A stretch of 48,599 nt of DNA from a gamma proteobacterium L18 (GTDB taxonomy: Bacteria; Pseudomonadota; Gammaproteobacteria; Pseudomonadales; Pseudomonadaceae): NCBI GenBank assembly GCA_000497835.1, contig KI547167.1:310503-359101 (forward strand). The letters are read 5' to 3'. Below, one piece after another: positions 1 to 11,268 of the stretch (position 1 is the stretch's first letter; each line of letters opens with the position of its first letter). The notes below the pieces were generated by a model. The model ran no database searches and had not been told where the DNA came from. It was given only the letters and a program-made list of their open reading frames with translations. A program made the translations under genes and the position numbers.

Positions 1-2916
1 GACACGACGGTGCGCGGCAGCCGCCTGCACAGCCAGGGTACCGGCACCCTGCGCAGCGAAGGCAAGGTCACGCTGGACGGCATCGCCGTCAAGGCCAGCC
101 ATGACAAGGACGACTACCGCGGCGACCTGGTGGGCGGCGCGTTCTTCAGCAAGACCGTCAATGACGAGCGCCGCAACAGCGACCCGCAGCGCACCGAGGT
201 GCGTTCAGAGCACAACCTGCAGATCAGCGCCCACGACACGATGACAATGATCGGCCCCAAGGTCGACGCCCCCGGTGCCGTGCAGCTGAAGGCGGAAAAA
301 GGCATAGCGTTGCTGCCTGCCCCTGCCACCCGCATCGACAGCACCACCCTCCGCACCCAGGGCTTCACGGCCAAGGTCGGCGAAACCAAGACAGCCGCCG
401 ACGACAAGGAAGGCAGCAAGCAGTACTTCGCCCAAGCCGGTTATGCGGTGACCGACACACACAAGGACACCGCCAGCAAGACCCACGTGCCCACGCACGT
501 GGCAGGCGGCACCGTGGACATCGAGGACGCCACCGCCATCAAGACCGTGGGCGCGAAGGTGGAGAGCAAGCAACATACGCGGCTCAAGGCCCCCGACGTC
601 CAGACCCGCGCGGCCCTAGACGAACACAGCAGCACCGAGCAGACCACCACCAAGGACGGCGCCCTGCGCCTGACCGGCGGCATGGACCGCGCAGGCAGCG
701 CCTTCAGCGGTGGCGTGGAAAACGGTGAGAAAAAGATCGAGGACCGCACCTACCAACCCACCACCTTGCTGTCCGACGGCAGCACCGACGTGGAGGCCGT
801 GACCCTGCATCAGCAAGCCACGATCATCGCCAGCAAAGGTGGCACCCACCTCAAGGCCGATACCGCGACCCACGCCGACGCCACCGACGAACACACGCAA
901 ACCGAGTCCGGCAACCGCACCCGCGTCGACCTGGGCGCTAGCGTGGAGTACACCGACATCACCCGGCCCATCGAGAAGGTAGTGAAAGGCGAAGACCAGA
1001 GCCGCTTCCAGCATCAGGCCCTGGAGGACAACCTGTTCGCCCCAAGCCTGGGCGCCGACCTGAACGTGCTGCACGAGCAACGCAGCGCCAGCACCCACCA
1101 ACAGCAAGGTCGGGTCACGCACATCAGTGGTGCCGACGTGAAGCTGGACATCACGCAGACACTCCAGGATATCGGCACCCACTACTCCGCCGCCACCGGC
1201 ACACTGGCGATCAAGGCCGGCAGCCATGACCAGCAAGCCAGCCACACTGTCGAAACCAAGACGCTGAAGCGCCTGGACACCGACACCCGCGCCCGCCTGG
1301 ACACCAACACCGGCACCGACATCAACTTCAAGATGGTCGGCAGCGGCGGCTCGACCAACACCACCACGCGCGACAGCAAGGCCCTGCCCAGCCTGTACCA
1401 GGGCCACGCGGGCGTGCAGATCCAACTGGGCACCGATGGTCGCTACGAAGGCGCTACCTTCGAGTCCGCCACAGGCCCGGTGAGCGTCGAAGGCGCAGGC
1501 AACATAACATTCGAGCAGGCTCGTGATGAGCAGAGTCGGGCCAGCACCGTGATCGACGGCTCAGCCTGGGCCAAGGTGGGCACCAGCCCCACGGCGGGCA
1601 AAAGCATGGGCGGCAGTGTGATTGGCAAGTACACCACCGACAGCAGCGCCGACAGCCAGGGCCGCGCCGTACAGATCCACACACCGGGTGCCGCGACGAT
1701 CGGTGCGGGCAAACAGGTGTATCTGGAAGGCACGCAGTTCGGCAGCCATGACCGTAAGGTCGGCAGCCTGGACATCAAGGCCGGTGACACCGCGAACATC
1801 GTCAACGCCACCAACACCCACCAGGCCGATGGCGCCGTTTACGGCGGCGGCCTGCAAATGAGCCTGGCACGCAACGCGCCAAGCGGCGGCAAGGGCGGCG
1901 GCATGGGGGCCAGCCTGGAACTGGGCCGTACCGACGAGCGCAGCACCACAGCCCAGCCTGGCCAATGGCACATCGACAACAGCGCCAAGGTCACCGCAGG
2001 CAGCAGCGCCGAGAAGGCTATCGACATCCAGGGCCTGCAGGTGGACGCCAAACAGCTGGCACTGGACGCCAGCAAAGGCGGGATCGCCATGACGGGCGGC
2101 CAAAGCGAAGAGCAACGCAACAACAAGGGGGTGGGCCTGGGCCTGGGCATCAACGGTGCCAACACCACCGACGCCGCCAAGGGCCATACCGCCGTTCACG
2201 GCCGCGCCACCCTGGACCTCGATAAGCTGGCCAGCACCACCCACCAAAACACGGAAATCCGTGCGGAGCAGCTGGACATGAACAGCCGTCGCGACACGCA
2301 TATGGCTGGTGTCACGGTGAATGCCGACAAGGTCGTCGGCAGCGTGGGCGGCGACCTGATCGTCGAAAGCCGTCAGGACCAGGTCAACGGCCACAAGGTC
2401 AACCTGGACGCGCGCCTGAACGCCGAGAAAAACCCCCAGGGCCTGGTCAATGGCGCCACGGCGCTGGCGGGACCGGCGGGCGGCAAGGTCCAGGAGAAGA
2501 TCGGCAGTGGCCTGCAGAAAGTCGACCTGGGCTTCGCCCCCACGCTGAACCTGGACGTGAGCAAGACCCAGCGCGACACCGCCATGGCGCAAACCGTGAT
2601 CAGCGGGCGTGACGGGATTGCGCTGCAGGTGGACGGCACAACCCAGCTCAATGGCGCACAACTCAAGAGCCCGCGTGGGGAAGTTGATCTGGGGGGCAGC
2701 ACGGTGAACAGCAGCAGTCTGAGCGGCAGCGACCATTCGTTTGGGTTGGAAGGCAAGTTGTCACTGGTGCCTGAGGAAATGACCCAGAACCTGATCAATG
2801 CCTTTAACGGCGAGAAGGACAGCAAGGACAGCACGTCTGACCTGGGGCTGTTGCGCACCAAGGGGCATGATCAGCAGCAGACGCTGGAAGGAGGGATCAA
2901 GCACAAGCAGGGGTGA
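1..2916 (+). CDS. Filamentous haemagglutinin-type exoprotein, 3' part (5' end outside window)
   Basis: The frame is open from the first base, so this is the C-terminal 971 residues of a much longer secreted protein of the two-partner (FhaB/CdiA-like) type. Seen: no Cys, repeated short beta-strand-like units rich in Gly, Thr, Asp, Gln and His, and many phrases of the type 'GTHLKADTATHADATDE' and 'DIKAGDTANIVNATNTHQAD' that are typical of haemagglutinin-repeat rods. Family knowledge: such rods are exported by a TpsB/FhaC outer-membrane partner and form long beta-helices. The protein stops soon after a low-complexity tail ending GGIKHKQG. I see no VENN-type pretoxin motif, no C-terminal toxin domain and no immunity gene downstream. 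An adhesin is therefore more likely than a contact-dependent inhibition toxin, but the N-terminus and the transporter lie outside the window. Confidence 0.85.
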   Translation, partial: DTTVRGSRLHSQGTGTLRSEGKVTLDGIAVKASHDKDDYRGDLVGGAFFSKTVNDERRNSDPQRTEVRSEHNLQISAHDTMTMIGPKVDAPGAVQLKAEKGIALLPAPATRIDSTTLRTQGFTAKVGETKTAADDKEGSKQYFAQAGYAVTDTHKDTASKTHVPTHVAGGTVDIEDATAIKTVGAKVESKQHTRLKAPDVQTRAALDEHSSTEQTTTKDGALRLTGGMDRAGSAFSGGVENGEKKIEDRTYQPTTLLSDGSTDVEAVTLHQQATIIASKGGTHLKADTATHADATDEHTQTESGNRTRVDLGASVEYTDITRPIEKVVKGEDQSRFQHQALEDNLFAPSLGADLNVLHEQRSASTHQQQGRVTHISGADVKLDITQTLQDIGTHYSAATGTLAIKAGSHDQQASHTVETKTLKRLDTDTRARLDTNTGTDINFKMVGSGGSTNTTTRDSKALPSLYQGHAGVQIQLGTDGRYEGATFESATGPVSVEGAGNITFEQARDEQSRASTVIDGSAWAKVGTSPTAGKSMGGSVIGKYTTDSSADSQGRAVQIHTPGAATIGAGKQVYLEGTQFGSHDRKVGSLDIKAGDTANIVNATNTHQADGAVYGGGLQMSLARNAPSGGKGGGMGASLELGRTDERSTTAQPGQWHIDNSAKVTAGSSAEKAIDIQGLQVDAKQLALDASKGGIAMTGGQSEEQRNNKGVGLGLGINGANTTDAAKGHTAVHGRATLDLDKLASTTHQNTEIRAEQLDMNSRRDTHMAGVTVNADKVVGSVGGDLIVESRQDQVNGHKVNLDARLNAEKNPQGLVNGATALAGPAGGKVQEKIGSGLQKVDLGFAPTLNLDVSKTQRDTAMAQTVISGRDGIALQVDGTTQLNGAQLKSPRGEVDLGGSTVNSSSLSGSDHSFGLEGKLSLVPEEMTQNLINAFNGEKDSKDSTSDLGLLRTKGHDQQQTLEGGIKHKQG

Positions 2917-2932
2917 TGTCAGGTTGGTCGTT

Positions 2933-3074
2933 GGGTGCCAGGCTTTCGGGCCTCATCGCGAGCAAGCTTTGCTCCCACAGTGTTGAGCCTACCACGGCGG
3001 ATGGCACGCCACTGTGGGAGCAACCGGGGTCGCGCTCGACCTTGCTCGCGATGAGGCCCTGAAGCCTGGCACCC
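2933..3074. repeat. Long inverted repeat, REP pair (family 1)
   Basis: Two arms face each other between the exoprotein gene and the NIF3-like gene. The left arm begins GGGTGCCAGGCTT and contains CATCGCGAGCAAGCTTTG and TCCCACAGTG. The right arm repeats these in reverse, interrupted by a 17-nt insertion (ccggggtcgcgctcgac), and ends at GCACCC. The core TGTGGGAGCAAAGCTTGCTCGCGAT is a common Pseudomonas intergenic repeat. It separates convergent genes and may also stop transcription from both sides. Confidence 0.8.
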
Positions 3075-3079
3075 AAGGA

Positions 3080-3391
3080 TCAGAAATCCGCGAGGCGCCA
3101 GACTTCGTAGGCGGGCGTCTCATAGGGGTGGCTGGCCTTGAGGGCAGCCACCACCGCTTCGATCAGCTCGTCCGCCACCACAAGCTCAACCTTCCACTCT
3201 TCCACCCGCTCAAGCAGACCGGTCTGGCCCACAAACGGCGTTGCGCCGTCCATGGGCCGGAACTGGCCTTGCCCCAGCGTCTGCCAGGCGCAGCTGTCAT
3301 AGGCGCCGATGCGACCGCCACCGGCGGCAAACACAGCGCTTTTGACCGCCTCCACATGGCTGGGCGGCACGAAGAAGGCAAGCTTGTACAC
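3080..3391 (-). CDS. NIF3/YqfO-like small protein
   Basis: This 103-residue protein resembles the stand-alone insert domain of the NIF3/YqfO family (PII-like ferredoxin fold). The sequence runs from YKLAFFVPPSHVEAVKSAVF through GQFRPMDGATPFVG to the C-terminal HPYETPAYEVW, a phrase typical of the family. The start codon is GTG, only 4 nt after the purL stop, so the gene is probably translated by coupling with purL. The ribosome-binding site would lie inside the end of purL. The biochemical role of the short form is not known to me; a metal- or nucleotide-linked regulatory role is only inference. Confidence 0.85.
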   Translation of the reverse strand: MYKLAFFVPPSHVEAVKSAVFAAGGGRIGAYDSCAWQTLGQGQFRPMDGATPFVGQTGLLERVEEWKVELVVADELIEAVVAALKASHPYETPAYEVWRLADF

Positions 3392-3395
3392 GGCC

Positions 3396-6300
3396 TTAGT
3401 TCACCCAGACGCGCGCGTTGCGGAACATGCGCATCCACGCCGCGTCTTCGTTCCAGTCATCAGGGCGCCACGAGTTCTGCACGGCGCGGAACACACGCTC
3501 CGGGTGCGGCATCATGATGGTGACGCGACCGTCGCGGCTGGTCAGACCGGTAATCCCGCGCGGCGAACCGTTCGGGTTGGCCGGGTAGGCTTCGGTGACC
3601 TTGCCGTGGTTGTCGACGAAACGCAGTGCCACGCAACCCGACACATCGGCTTCAATCAGCGCCTGCTGGTTGGCGAACTCCGCATGGCCTTCGCCGTGGG
3701 CGATGGCGATCGGCATACGCGAACCGGCCATGCCCTGCAGGAACACCGAGTTGGACTTCTGCACTTCAACCATCGCCACGCGCGCTTCGAACTGCTCGGA
3801 ACGGTTGCGTACGAAGTGTGGCCAGAACTCGGTGCCCGGGATCAGCTCGTGCAGGTTGGACATCATCTGGCAACCGTTGCACACGCCCAGGGTGAAGGTG
3901 TCGTTGCGCTCGAAGTACTGCTGGAACGCATCGCGGGCACGGGCGTTGAACAGCGCCGACTTGGCCCAGCCTTCACCGGCACCCAGCACGTCGCCGTAGC
4001 TGAAGCCACCACAGGCCACCAGGCCCTTGAACTCGTTCAGGTCGACACGACCGGCGAGGATATCGCTCATGTGCACGTCGATGGCGTTGAAGCCGGCGCG
4101 GTCGAAGGCGGCAGCCATTTCGACCTGGCCGTTGACGCCCTGCTCGCGCAGTACGGCAACCTGAGGGCGCACACCGGTCTTGATGTACGGCGCACTGACG
4201 TTTTCGTTGACGTCGAAGCCCAGCTTGACGCTCAGGCCCGGGTTGTCTTCTTCCAGCAGTACGTCGAACTCCTGATCGGCACACTCGGCGTTATCGCGCA
4301 GGCGCTGGATCTGGTAGCTGGTCTCAGCCCACTGGCGTTGCAGCAGACGACGGTCGCCTTCAAACAGCTGCTCGCCGTTCAGGCTGATGTACACGTGACC
4401 GTTGTTGACCGGCTGGCCGATCACGGCCACGCAGTCACCCAGGCCGGCAGCGCTGAACTGGGCGAGGATGTCGGCGGTGGCGTCCTGGCGAACCTGGATG
4501 ACCGCGCCCAGCTCTTCATTGAAGAGGATGGCGTTGATCTCTTCCTTGGCGTCGGCCAGGGTGTCCAGTTGCAGGTCCAGGCCGCAGTGGCCGGCGAAGG
4601 CCATTTCCATCACGGTGGTCAGCAGGCCACCGTCGGAACGGTCGTGGTAGGCCAGCAGGTGACCGTCGGCGTTCAGGCCCTGGATCACGGCGAAGAAGGC
4701 TTTCAGGTCTTCGGCATCGTCCACGTCCGGCGCGGCCTTGGCCAGCTTGGCGTGGGCCTGGGCCAGGATCGAGGCGCCCATGCGGTTCTGGCCGCGGCCC
4801 AGGTCGATCAGCACCAGGTCGGTCAGGCCCTTGTCCATGCGCAGTTGCGGGGTCAGGGTCTTGCGGATGTCCACCACCGGGGCAAAGCCGGTGATGATCA
4901 GCGACATCGGCGAGGTCACGGTTTTCTCGGTGCCTTCATCGCTCCAGCGGGTTTTCATGGACATGGAGTCCTTGCCCACTGGAATGGTAATGCCCAGCTC
5001 AGGGCACAGCTCCATGCCGACTGCTTTCACGGCGTCGTACAGACGCGCGTCTTCGCCTGGGTGGCCGGCAGCGGACATCCAGTTGGCCGACAGTTTGATG
5101 TCGGACATTTTTGCGATGGACGAGGCAGCGATGTTGGTCAGGGTTTCACCCACGGCCATGCGCGCCGAGGCCGGGGCATCGAGCAGCGCCAGCGGCGTGC
5201 GTTCGCCCATGGCCATGGCTTCACCGGTGTACACGTCAAAGCTGGTGGCGGTGACGGCAACGTCGGCCACCGGCACTTGCCACGGGCCAACCATCTGGTC
5301 GCGGTTGACCAGACCGGTGATGGTGCGGTCGCCGATGGTGATCAGGAAGCTCTTGCTGGCCACGGCAGGGTGGTGCAGCACGCGCTCGATGGATTCGGCC
5401 AAGTCCAGCTGGGCTGGATCGAAGTCGTCGCCCAGCTCGGTTTCGCGCACGGCCGAACGGTGCATGCGCGGGGCCTTGCCCAGCAGCACTTCCAGCGGCA
5501 TGTCGACGGCGTTGTTGCCGAAGTGGCTGTCGGTCACGGTCAGTTGCGGCTCGGCAGTTGCCTCGCCCACTACCGCGAACGGGCAGCGCTCGCGTTCGCA
5601 GATGGCCTGGAAGCGCTCGAAGTCGGCGGCGTCGACGGCCAGCACGTAGCGTTCCTGGGATTCGTTGCTCCAGATTTCCAGCGGGGCCATGCCCGGCTCG
5701 TCGTTGGGCACGTTGCGCAGCTCGAAACGGCCGCCACGGCCACCGTCGTTCACCAGTTCCGGGAAGGCGTTGGACAGACCGCCCGCGCCCACGTCGTGGA
5801 TGAAGCTGATCGGGTTCTTGTCGCCCAGCTGCCAGCAGCGGTCGATGACCTCCTGGCAGCGGCGTTCCATTTCCGGGTTTTCGCGCTGTACCGAGGCGAA
5901 GTCCAGGTCGGCCGAGCTGGTGCCGGTGGCCATGGAGGAAGCAGCGCCGCCGCCCAGGCCGATGAGCATGGCCGGGCCGCCCAGCACGATCAGCTTGGAG
6001 CCGACGGTGATTTCGCCTTTCTGCACGTGTTCGGCGCGGATGTTGCCCATGCCGCCCGCCAACATGATTGGCTTGTGGTAGCCGCGCACTTCTTCACCGT
6101 GCGGGGTGTCGATGGCCTGTTCGAAGGTACGGAAGTAGCCGGTCAGGGCCGGACGACCGAATTCGTTGTTGAACGCAGCGCCGCCCAGCGGGCCGTCGAT
6201 CATGATGTCCAGCGGAGTAACGATGCGCTCGGGCTTGCCGTAGGCCTTTTCCCATGGCTGTTCGAAGCCGGGGATGTTCAGGTTGGAGACGGTGAAACCG

Positions 6301-7292
6301 GTCAGGCCAGCCTTGGGCTTGGCGCCGCGACCGGTGGCGCCTTCGTCACGGATCTCGCCGCCGGAACCGGTGGAAGCACCCGGGAACGGCGCGATGGCGG
6401 TCGGGTGGTTGTGGGTTTCCACCTTCATCAGGATGTGCACCGGCTCCTGCACCGCGCCGTACTGGCGGGTTTCAGGGTTCGGGAAGAAGCGACCGGCCAC
6501 GCTGCCGACGATCACCGAAGCGTTGTCCTTGTAAGCGGACAGCACGCCTTCGTTGTGCATCTGGTAGGTGTTCTTGATCATGCCGAACAGGCTTTTTTCC
6601 TGGCTCTGGCCGTCAATGTCCCAACTGGCGTTGAAGATTTTGTGGCGGCAGTGCTCGGAGTTGGCCTGGGCGAACATCATCAGTTCGATGTCGTGGGGGT
6701 TGCGACCCAGACCTTCGAAGCTCTTCACCAGGTAGTCGATCTCGTCCTCGGCCAGGGCCAGGCCCAGCTCGACGTTGGCTTTTTCCAGCGCGGCACGGCC
6801 GCCGCCCAGCACGTCGATGGCGGTCAGGGGTTTTGGCTCGGCGTGGCTGAACAGGCCGGCGGCCTCTTCTAGCCTGCCCAGCACCACCTGGGTCATGCGG
6901 TCGTGCAGCAGGCCGGCGACGATCTGCGCCTCGGCGTCGCTGAATTCACCGCTGACATAGAAGGCAATACCACGTTCCAGACGCTGGACGTTGGCCAGGC
7001 CGCAGTTGTGGGCGATATCGCTGGCCTTGCTCGACCATGGCGAAATGGTGCCGAACCGCGGCATGACCAGGAACAGGCGGCCGGTAGGCTCCTGCACCGG
7101 CACGCTCGGGCCGTACTTGAGAAGACGAGCAAGGACTTGCTGCTCATCGGCGGTCAGTTCGCCAGCGACTTCGGCGAAGTGGGCAAATTCAGCGTACAAG
7201 CCACTGACAGCGGGGACTTTCTGGCTCAGTTGCTCGAGTAATTTACCGTGGCGAAAGGCAGAAAGGGCAGGAGCGCCGCGCAGGATCAACAT
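3396..7292 (-). CDS. purL: Phosphoribosylformylglycinamidine synthase
   Basis: PurL catalyses the fourth step of purine synthesis, converting FGAR, glutamine and ATP to FGAM in the cytoplasm. At 1298 residues it is the long single-chain proteobacterial form: an N-terminal PurS-like part, two AIRS-type ATP-binding halves (for example [19 protein letters not shown]) and a C-terminal class I glutamine amidotransferase. The amidotransferase shows the nucleophile elbow GVCNGCQMM and the His/Glu pair in [10 protein letters not shown]. Length and ends match the family (start [18 protein letters not shown]). A possible promoter hexamer TAGAAT lies at 7335-7340 on the minus strand, with no convincing -35. 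The NIF3-like gene follows in the same transcript. Confidence 0.98.
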   Translation of the reverse strand: MLILRGAPALSAFRHGKLLEQLSQKVPAVSGLYAEFAHFAEVAGELTADEQQVLARLLKYGPSVPVQEPTGRLFLVMPRFGTISPWSSKASDIAHNCGLANVQRLERGIAFYVSGEFSDAEAQIVAGLLHDRMTQVVLGRLEEAAGLFSHAEPKPLTAIDVLGGGRAALEKANVELGLALAEDEIDYLVKSFEGLGRNPHDIELMMFAQANSEHCRHKIFNASWDIDGQSQEKSLFGMIKNTYQMHNEGVLSAYKDNASVIVGSVAGRFFPNPETRQYGAVQEPVHILMKVETHNHPTAIAPFPGASTGSGGEIRDEGATGRGAKPKAGLTGFTVSNLNIPGFEQPWEKAYGKPERIVTPLDIMIDGPLGGAAFNNEFGRPALTGYFRTFEQAIDTPHGEEVRGYHKPIMLAGGMGNIRAEHVQKGEITVGSKLIVLGGPAMLIGLGGGAASSMATGTSSADLDFASVQRENPEMERRCQEVIDRCWQLGDKNPISFIHDVGAGGLSNAFPELVNDGGRGGRFELRNVPNDEPGMAPLEIWSNESQERYVLAVDAADFERFQAICERERCPFAVVGEATAEPQLTVTDSHFGNNAVDMPLEVLLGKAPRMHRSAVRETELGDDFDPAQLDLAESIERVLHHPAVASKSFLITIGDRTITGLVNRDQMVGPWQVPVADVAVTATSFDVYTGEAMAMGERTPLALLDAPASARMAVGETLTNIAASSIAKMSDIKLSANWMSAAGHPGEDARLYDAVKAVGMELCPELGITIPVGKDSMSMKTRWSDEGTEKTVTSPMSLIITGFAPVVDIRKTLTPQLRMDKGLTDLVLIDLGRGQNRMGASILAQAHAKLAKAAPDVDDAEDLKAFFAVIQGLNADGHLLAYHDRSDGGLLTTVMEMAFAGHCGLDLQLDTLADAKEEINAILFNEELGAVIQVRQDATADILAQFSAAGLGDCVAVIGQPVNNGHVYISLNGEQLFEGDRRLLQRQWAETSYQIQRLRDNAECADQEFDVLLEEDNPGLSVKLGFDVNENVSAPYIKTGVRPQVAVLREQGVNGQVEMAAAFDRAGFNAIDVHMSDILAGRVDLNEFKGLVACGGFSYGDVLGAGEGWAKSALFNARARDAFQQYFERNDTFTLGVCNGCQMMSNLHELIPGTEFWPHFVRNRSEQFEARVAMVEVQKSNSVFLQGMAGSRMPIAIAHGEGHAEFANQQALIEADVSGCVALRFVDNHGKVTEAYPANPNGSPRGITGLTSRDGRVTIMMPHPERVFRAVQNSWRPDDWNEDAAWMRMFRNARVWVN

Positions 7293-7418
7293 CTTCGGGA
7301 CAGCCTCAGAAAGGGGTGTGCTTAGAGGCCGTGCATTCTAGCGTAAACCGCCGCCGCAGGCACTCAAAACGGTAATCGCGGCGCCAGCCGGGCATTGGAG
7401 CGCATATCCTGTCTTTAG

Positions 7419-9050
<1,632 letters not shown>

Positions 9051-9063
9051 ATCGGTGGCGGTT

Positions 9064-9202
9064 GCTTCCAGGGCAGAGCCCTGTCCTACACCGATCGGGC
9101 CATGGGTGCCAGGGAGGCAAAGCTATCCGCTGCTGGCTGTGTGCTTTGCCTTACTGACACGACTGCCGCGACCGGTGTAGGACAGGGCTCTGCCCTGGAA
9201 GC
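9064..9202. repeat. Palindromic ~140-nt element, copy A
   Basis: Perfect 30-nt arms (9064-9093 and 9173-9202) enclose a 79-nt centre. Each arm contains its own small hairpin CAGGGC-AGA-GCCCTG. The centre contains a further inverted pair AGGCAAAGC / GCTTTGCCT and starts with GGGCCATGGGTG. A second copy with the same centre lies at 47681-47830. The element sits between convergent mltF and tadA and could also act as a bidirectional terminator. Confidence 0.9.
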
Positions 9203-9216
9203 AGGCGACATCAACC

Positions 9217-9699
9217 TCACCCCTTCGCCCGTCGAGCCTTGAAGAACTCGCTCAGGATCGCCCCGCATTCCTCCGCCAGCACCCCGCCTTCGATCATCAC
9301 CCGATGATTCAGAAAGCCTTGGGTAAAGAACTGCCCCTGGCTCTGCGCCACCCCCGCCTTGGGCTCCAGCGCCCCGAACACCACCCGCGCAACCCGCGAA
9401 TGCACGATCAACCCCGCGCACATGCTGCACGGTTCAAGCGTCACGTAGAGCGTGCTGCCCGGCAGCCGGTAGTTACTGACCGACTGCGCCGCATTGCGGA
9501 TGGCAACCATCTCGGCATGGGCGCTGGGGTCGCTGCCGCTGATCGGGCAATTGAATCCGCGCCCCACGATTTCCCCACCCTGCACCAGCACCGCGCCCAC
9601 CGGCACCTCGCCCATGGCCGCGCCCTGGGCCGCCAGCGCCAGCGCTTCGCGCATGAAATGCTGATCGCGACTGCGGTCGATGATCTGTGGCTGGCGCAT
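9217..9699 (-). CDS. tadA: tRNA-specific adenosine deaminase
   Basis: TadA converts A34 to inosine in the tRNA-Arg(ACG) anticodon. The 160-residue protein shows the cytidine-deaminase zinc motifs: HAEMVAIRNA (zinc His and proton-shuttling Glu) and PCSMCAGLIVHSRV (two zinc Cys). The start MRQPQIIDRSRDQHFM is chosen because the upstream in-frame sequence is the out-of-frame reading of the oxidase gene. The ATG lies one base after the oxidase stop codon (TGA-C-ATG), so the two genes form one operon with probable translational coupling. Length is normal for the family. Confidence 0.96.
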   Translation of the reverse strand: MRQPQIIDRSRDQHFMREALALAAQGAAMGEVPVGAVLVQGGEIVGRGFNCPISGSDPSAHAEMVAIRNAAQSVSNYRLPGSTLYVTLEPCSMCAGLIVHSRVARVVFGALEPKAGVAQSQGQFFTQGFLNHRVMIEGGVLAEECGAILSEFFKARRAKG

Positions 9700-9700
9700 G

Positions 9701-11077
9701 TCAGGCCACCTCGATGGCGGCCATGAGGCCGGTTTCCATGTGGTCGACCACGTGGCAGTGGAACATCCAGGTCCCGGGATTATCGGCCACCAACGCCACC
9801 TGCGCCCGCTCGTGCTTGCCCAGCAGGTAGGTGTCGGTGAAATACGGCTCGATGCTGTGGCGACTGGAAGCAATCACCTTGAAGGTCATGCCGTGCAGGT
9901 GGATCGGGTGCTGGTACTGGGTCATGTTCTTCAATTCGAAAATATAGCTTTTGCCCCGCACCAGCCGGGCGATGGGCCGGTCGGCGCAGGTCTTGTCGGT
10001 GACGTCCCAGGCCTGGCCGTTGATCTGCCAGAGGCTGGGCGGGCGGCCATTATCACCTGTCGCCGACACCGAGCCTACCCACTCCACGTTGAAGTTGAGC
10101 ACTTCGGCGCTGGCCAGGTCCGGTTCGGCCACCGGATTGGGCGGCAGCGGCGCCGGCCACTCACCCGCAGGGCCTGCATGGGCCACCGCGCGCAGGGTAC
10201 CCAGGCGCATTGAGCCGTCGCGCAGCGCCACTTCCTGCCCCTCAGGCGGCATTTTCACCGCCAGGCATGCGCGCATGCCAGGCCCCAGCCAGTAATCCTG
10301 ACCGAGCGCGCGGGGTCGGATCGGGTTACCGTCCAACGCGTACAGCCGCCCCTCGGCCGCGCCACGTAGGTTGATGCGGTAGGTGGCGGTATTGTCCAGG
10401 TTCAATAGCCGCACCCGCACGATCTGCCCGGCCGGCAGGTCCACGGTTGGCCGGGTGATGCCGTTGACGGTCGCCAGCCGGCCCAGGGTGCCATTGCGCG
10501 CCGCTTCGCGCGCCACCATGAACGGCAGGAAGGCGCCCTGCTCGTCCACGTGCCAGGTCTTCAGGCTCAGGGTGGCCTCGTGGGCAAACCCCGCTGGCTC
10601 GCGCTCCTCGACGATCAGCGGCCCTACCAGCCCGCGCCCCAACTGCTCGCTGCTGGCCACATGCGGGTGGTACCAGTAGCTGCCGGCATCCGGCACTTTG
10701 AAGCGGTAGTCGAAGTATTCGCCGGGCAACACCGGCAATTGCGACACATAGGGCACGCCGTCCATCTCCAGCGGCAGACGGATGCCGTGCCAGTGAATGG
10801 TGGTGGGCACCGGCAAGTGATTGATGAACCGCACCCGCAGCCAGTCGCCCTGGCGTGCCCGCAGCTCGGTACCAGGCACCGAACCGCCGAAGGCCCAGGC
10901 CTCGGACAGCCGGCCGCTGACCAGTTCCATGGCCAAGGGCGCGGCCACCAGCACGTAATCATGCCCGGCGCCCGGCCTCGCGCGCCCCAGCCAGTAGCGC
11001 GCCGCGCCGCCAGCCCCCACACCCAATGCCGCAAGGCCAGCCACACCCCCCAGCCATTGCCGACGCGTCAACGCCAT
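9701..11077 (-). CDS. cumA: Multicopper oxidase, CumA-like, Tat-exported
   Basis: This 458-residue periplasmic copper oxidase begins MALTRRQWLGG followed by a hydrophobic stretch, a twin-arginine signal that fixes the start (other in-frame codons upstream lack it). Copper motifs seen: HWHG (H95, H97), WYHPH (H137, H139), HPIHLHG, and HCHVVDH (H440-C441-H442, H446). The family oxidises metals or phenols and reduces O2 to water. The pairing with tadA matches what I recall of Pseudomonas cumA, a gene first linked to Mn(II) oxidation, although that role was later disputed. At the position of the axial T1 copper ligand (five residues after H446) there is Leu451 instead of Met; Met452 follows. The symbol rests on context, so moderate certainty. 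Confidence 0.88.
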   Translation of the reverse strand: MALTRRQWLGGVAGLAALGVGAGGAARYWLGRARPGAGHDYVLVAAPLAMELVSGRLSEAWAFGGSVPGTELRARQGDWLRVRFINHLPVPTTIHWHGIRLPLEMDGVPYVSQLPVLPGEYFDYRFKVPDAGSYWYHPHVASSEQLGRGLVGPLIVEEREPAGFAHEATLSLKTWHVDEQGAFLPFMVAREAARNGTLGRLATVNGITRPTVDLPAGQIVRVRLLNLDNTATYRINLRGAAEGRLYALDGNPIRPRALGQDYWLGPGMRACLAVKMPPEGQEVALRDGSMRLGTLRAVAHAGPAGEWPAPLPPNPVAEPDLASAEVLNFNVEWVGSVSATGDNGRPPSLWQINGQAWDVTDKTCADRPIARLVRGKSYIFELKNMTQYQHPIHLHGMTFKVIASSRHSIEPYFTDTYLLGKHERAQVALVADNPGTWMFHCHVVDHMETGLMAAIEVA

Positions 11078-11268
11078 GATCACCGCCCCTCGATTACCCC
11101 TGCCCGCAAGCCGGGCAAGATACACCGGAGCACCGGGTGTGCGGGGCCAATGAAACATTTTGCCAAAAAATCCCCGCCCACCCTCCCCCGGTCTCCTAGC
11201 TATGTACCACTCCCGCGCAGGGGTCGCGCTCCAGACTGATCGCCCATTCTTCGACAAGGACGTCAGCC

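Noticed and set aside
1561..2736. A 391-codon minus-strand frame opposite the exoprotein, and other long antisense frames opposite guaA, leuA, iscS, hscA and ispG
   Set aside because: They are mirror frames of GC-rich genes with His/Val/Gly-rich, domain-free translations and no ribosome-binding sites.
2933..3074. CRISPR-like repeat array
   Set aside because: Repeats are paired inverted arms, not direct repeats with regular unique spacers. No cas genes are present.
3309..6872. A 1187-codon open frame on the plus strand opposite purL
   Set aside because: It is antisense to a complete purL with all catalytic motifs. Such frames arise from the GC-rich third positions, and its protein (rich in His, Val, Gly and Gln) resembles no family.
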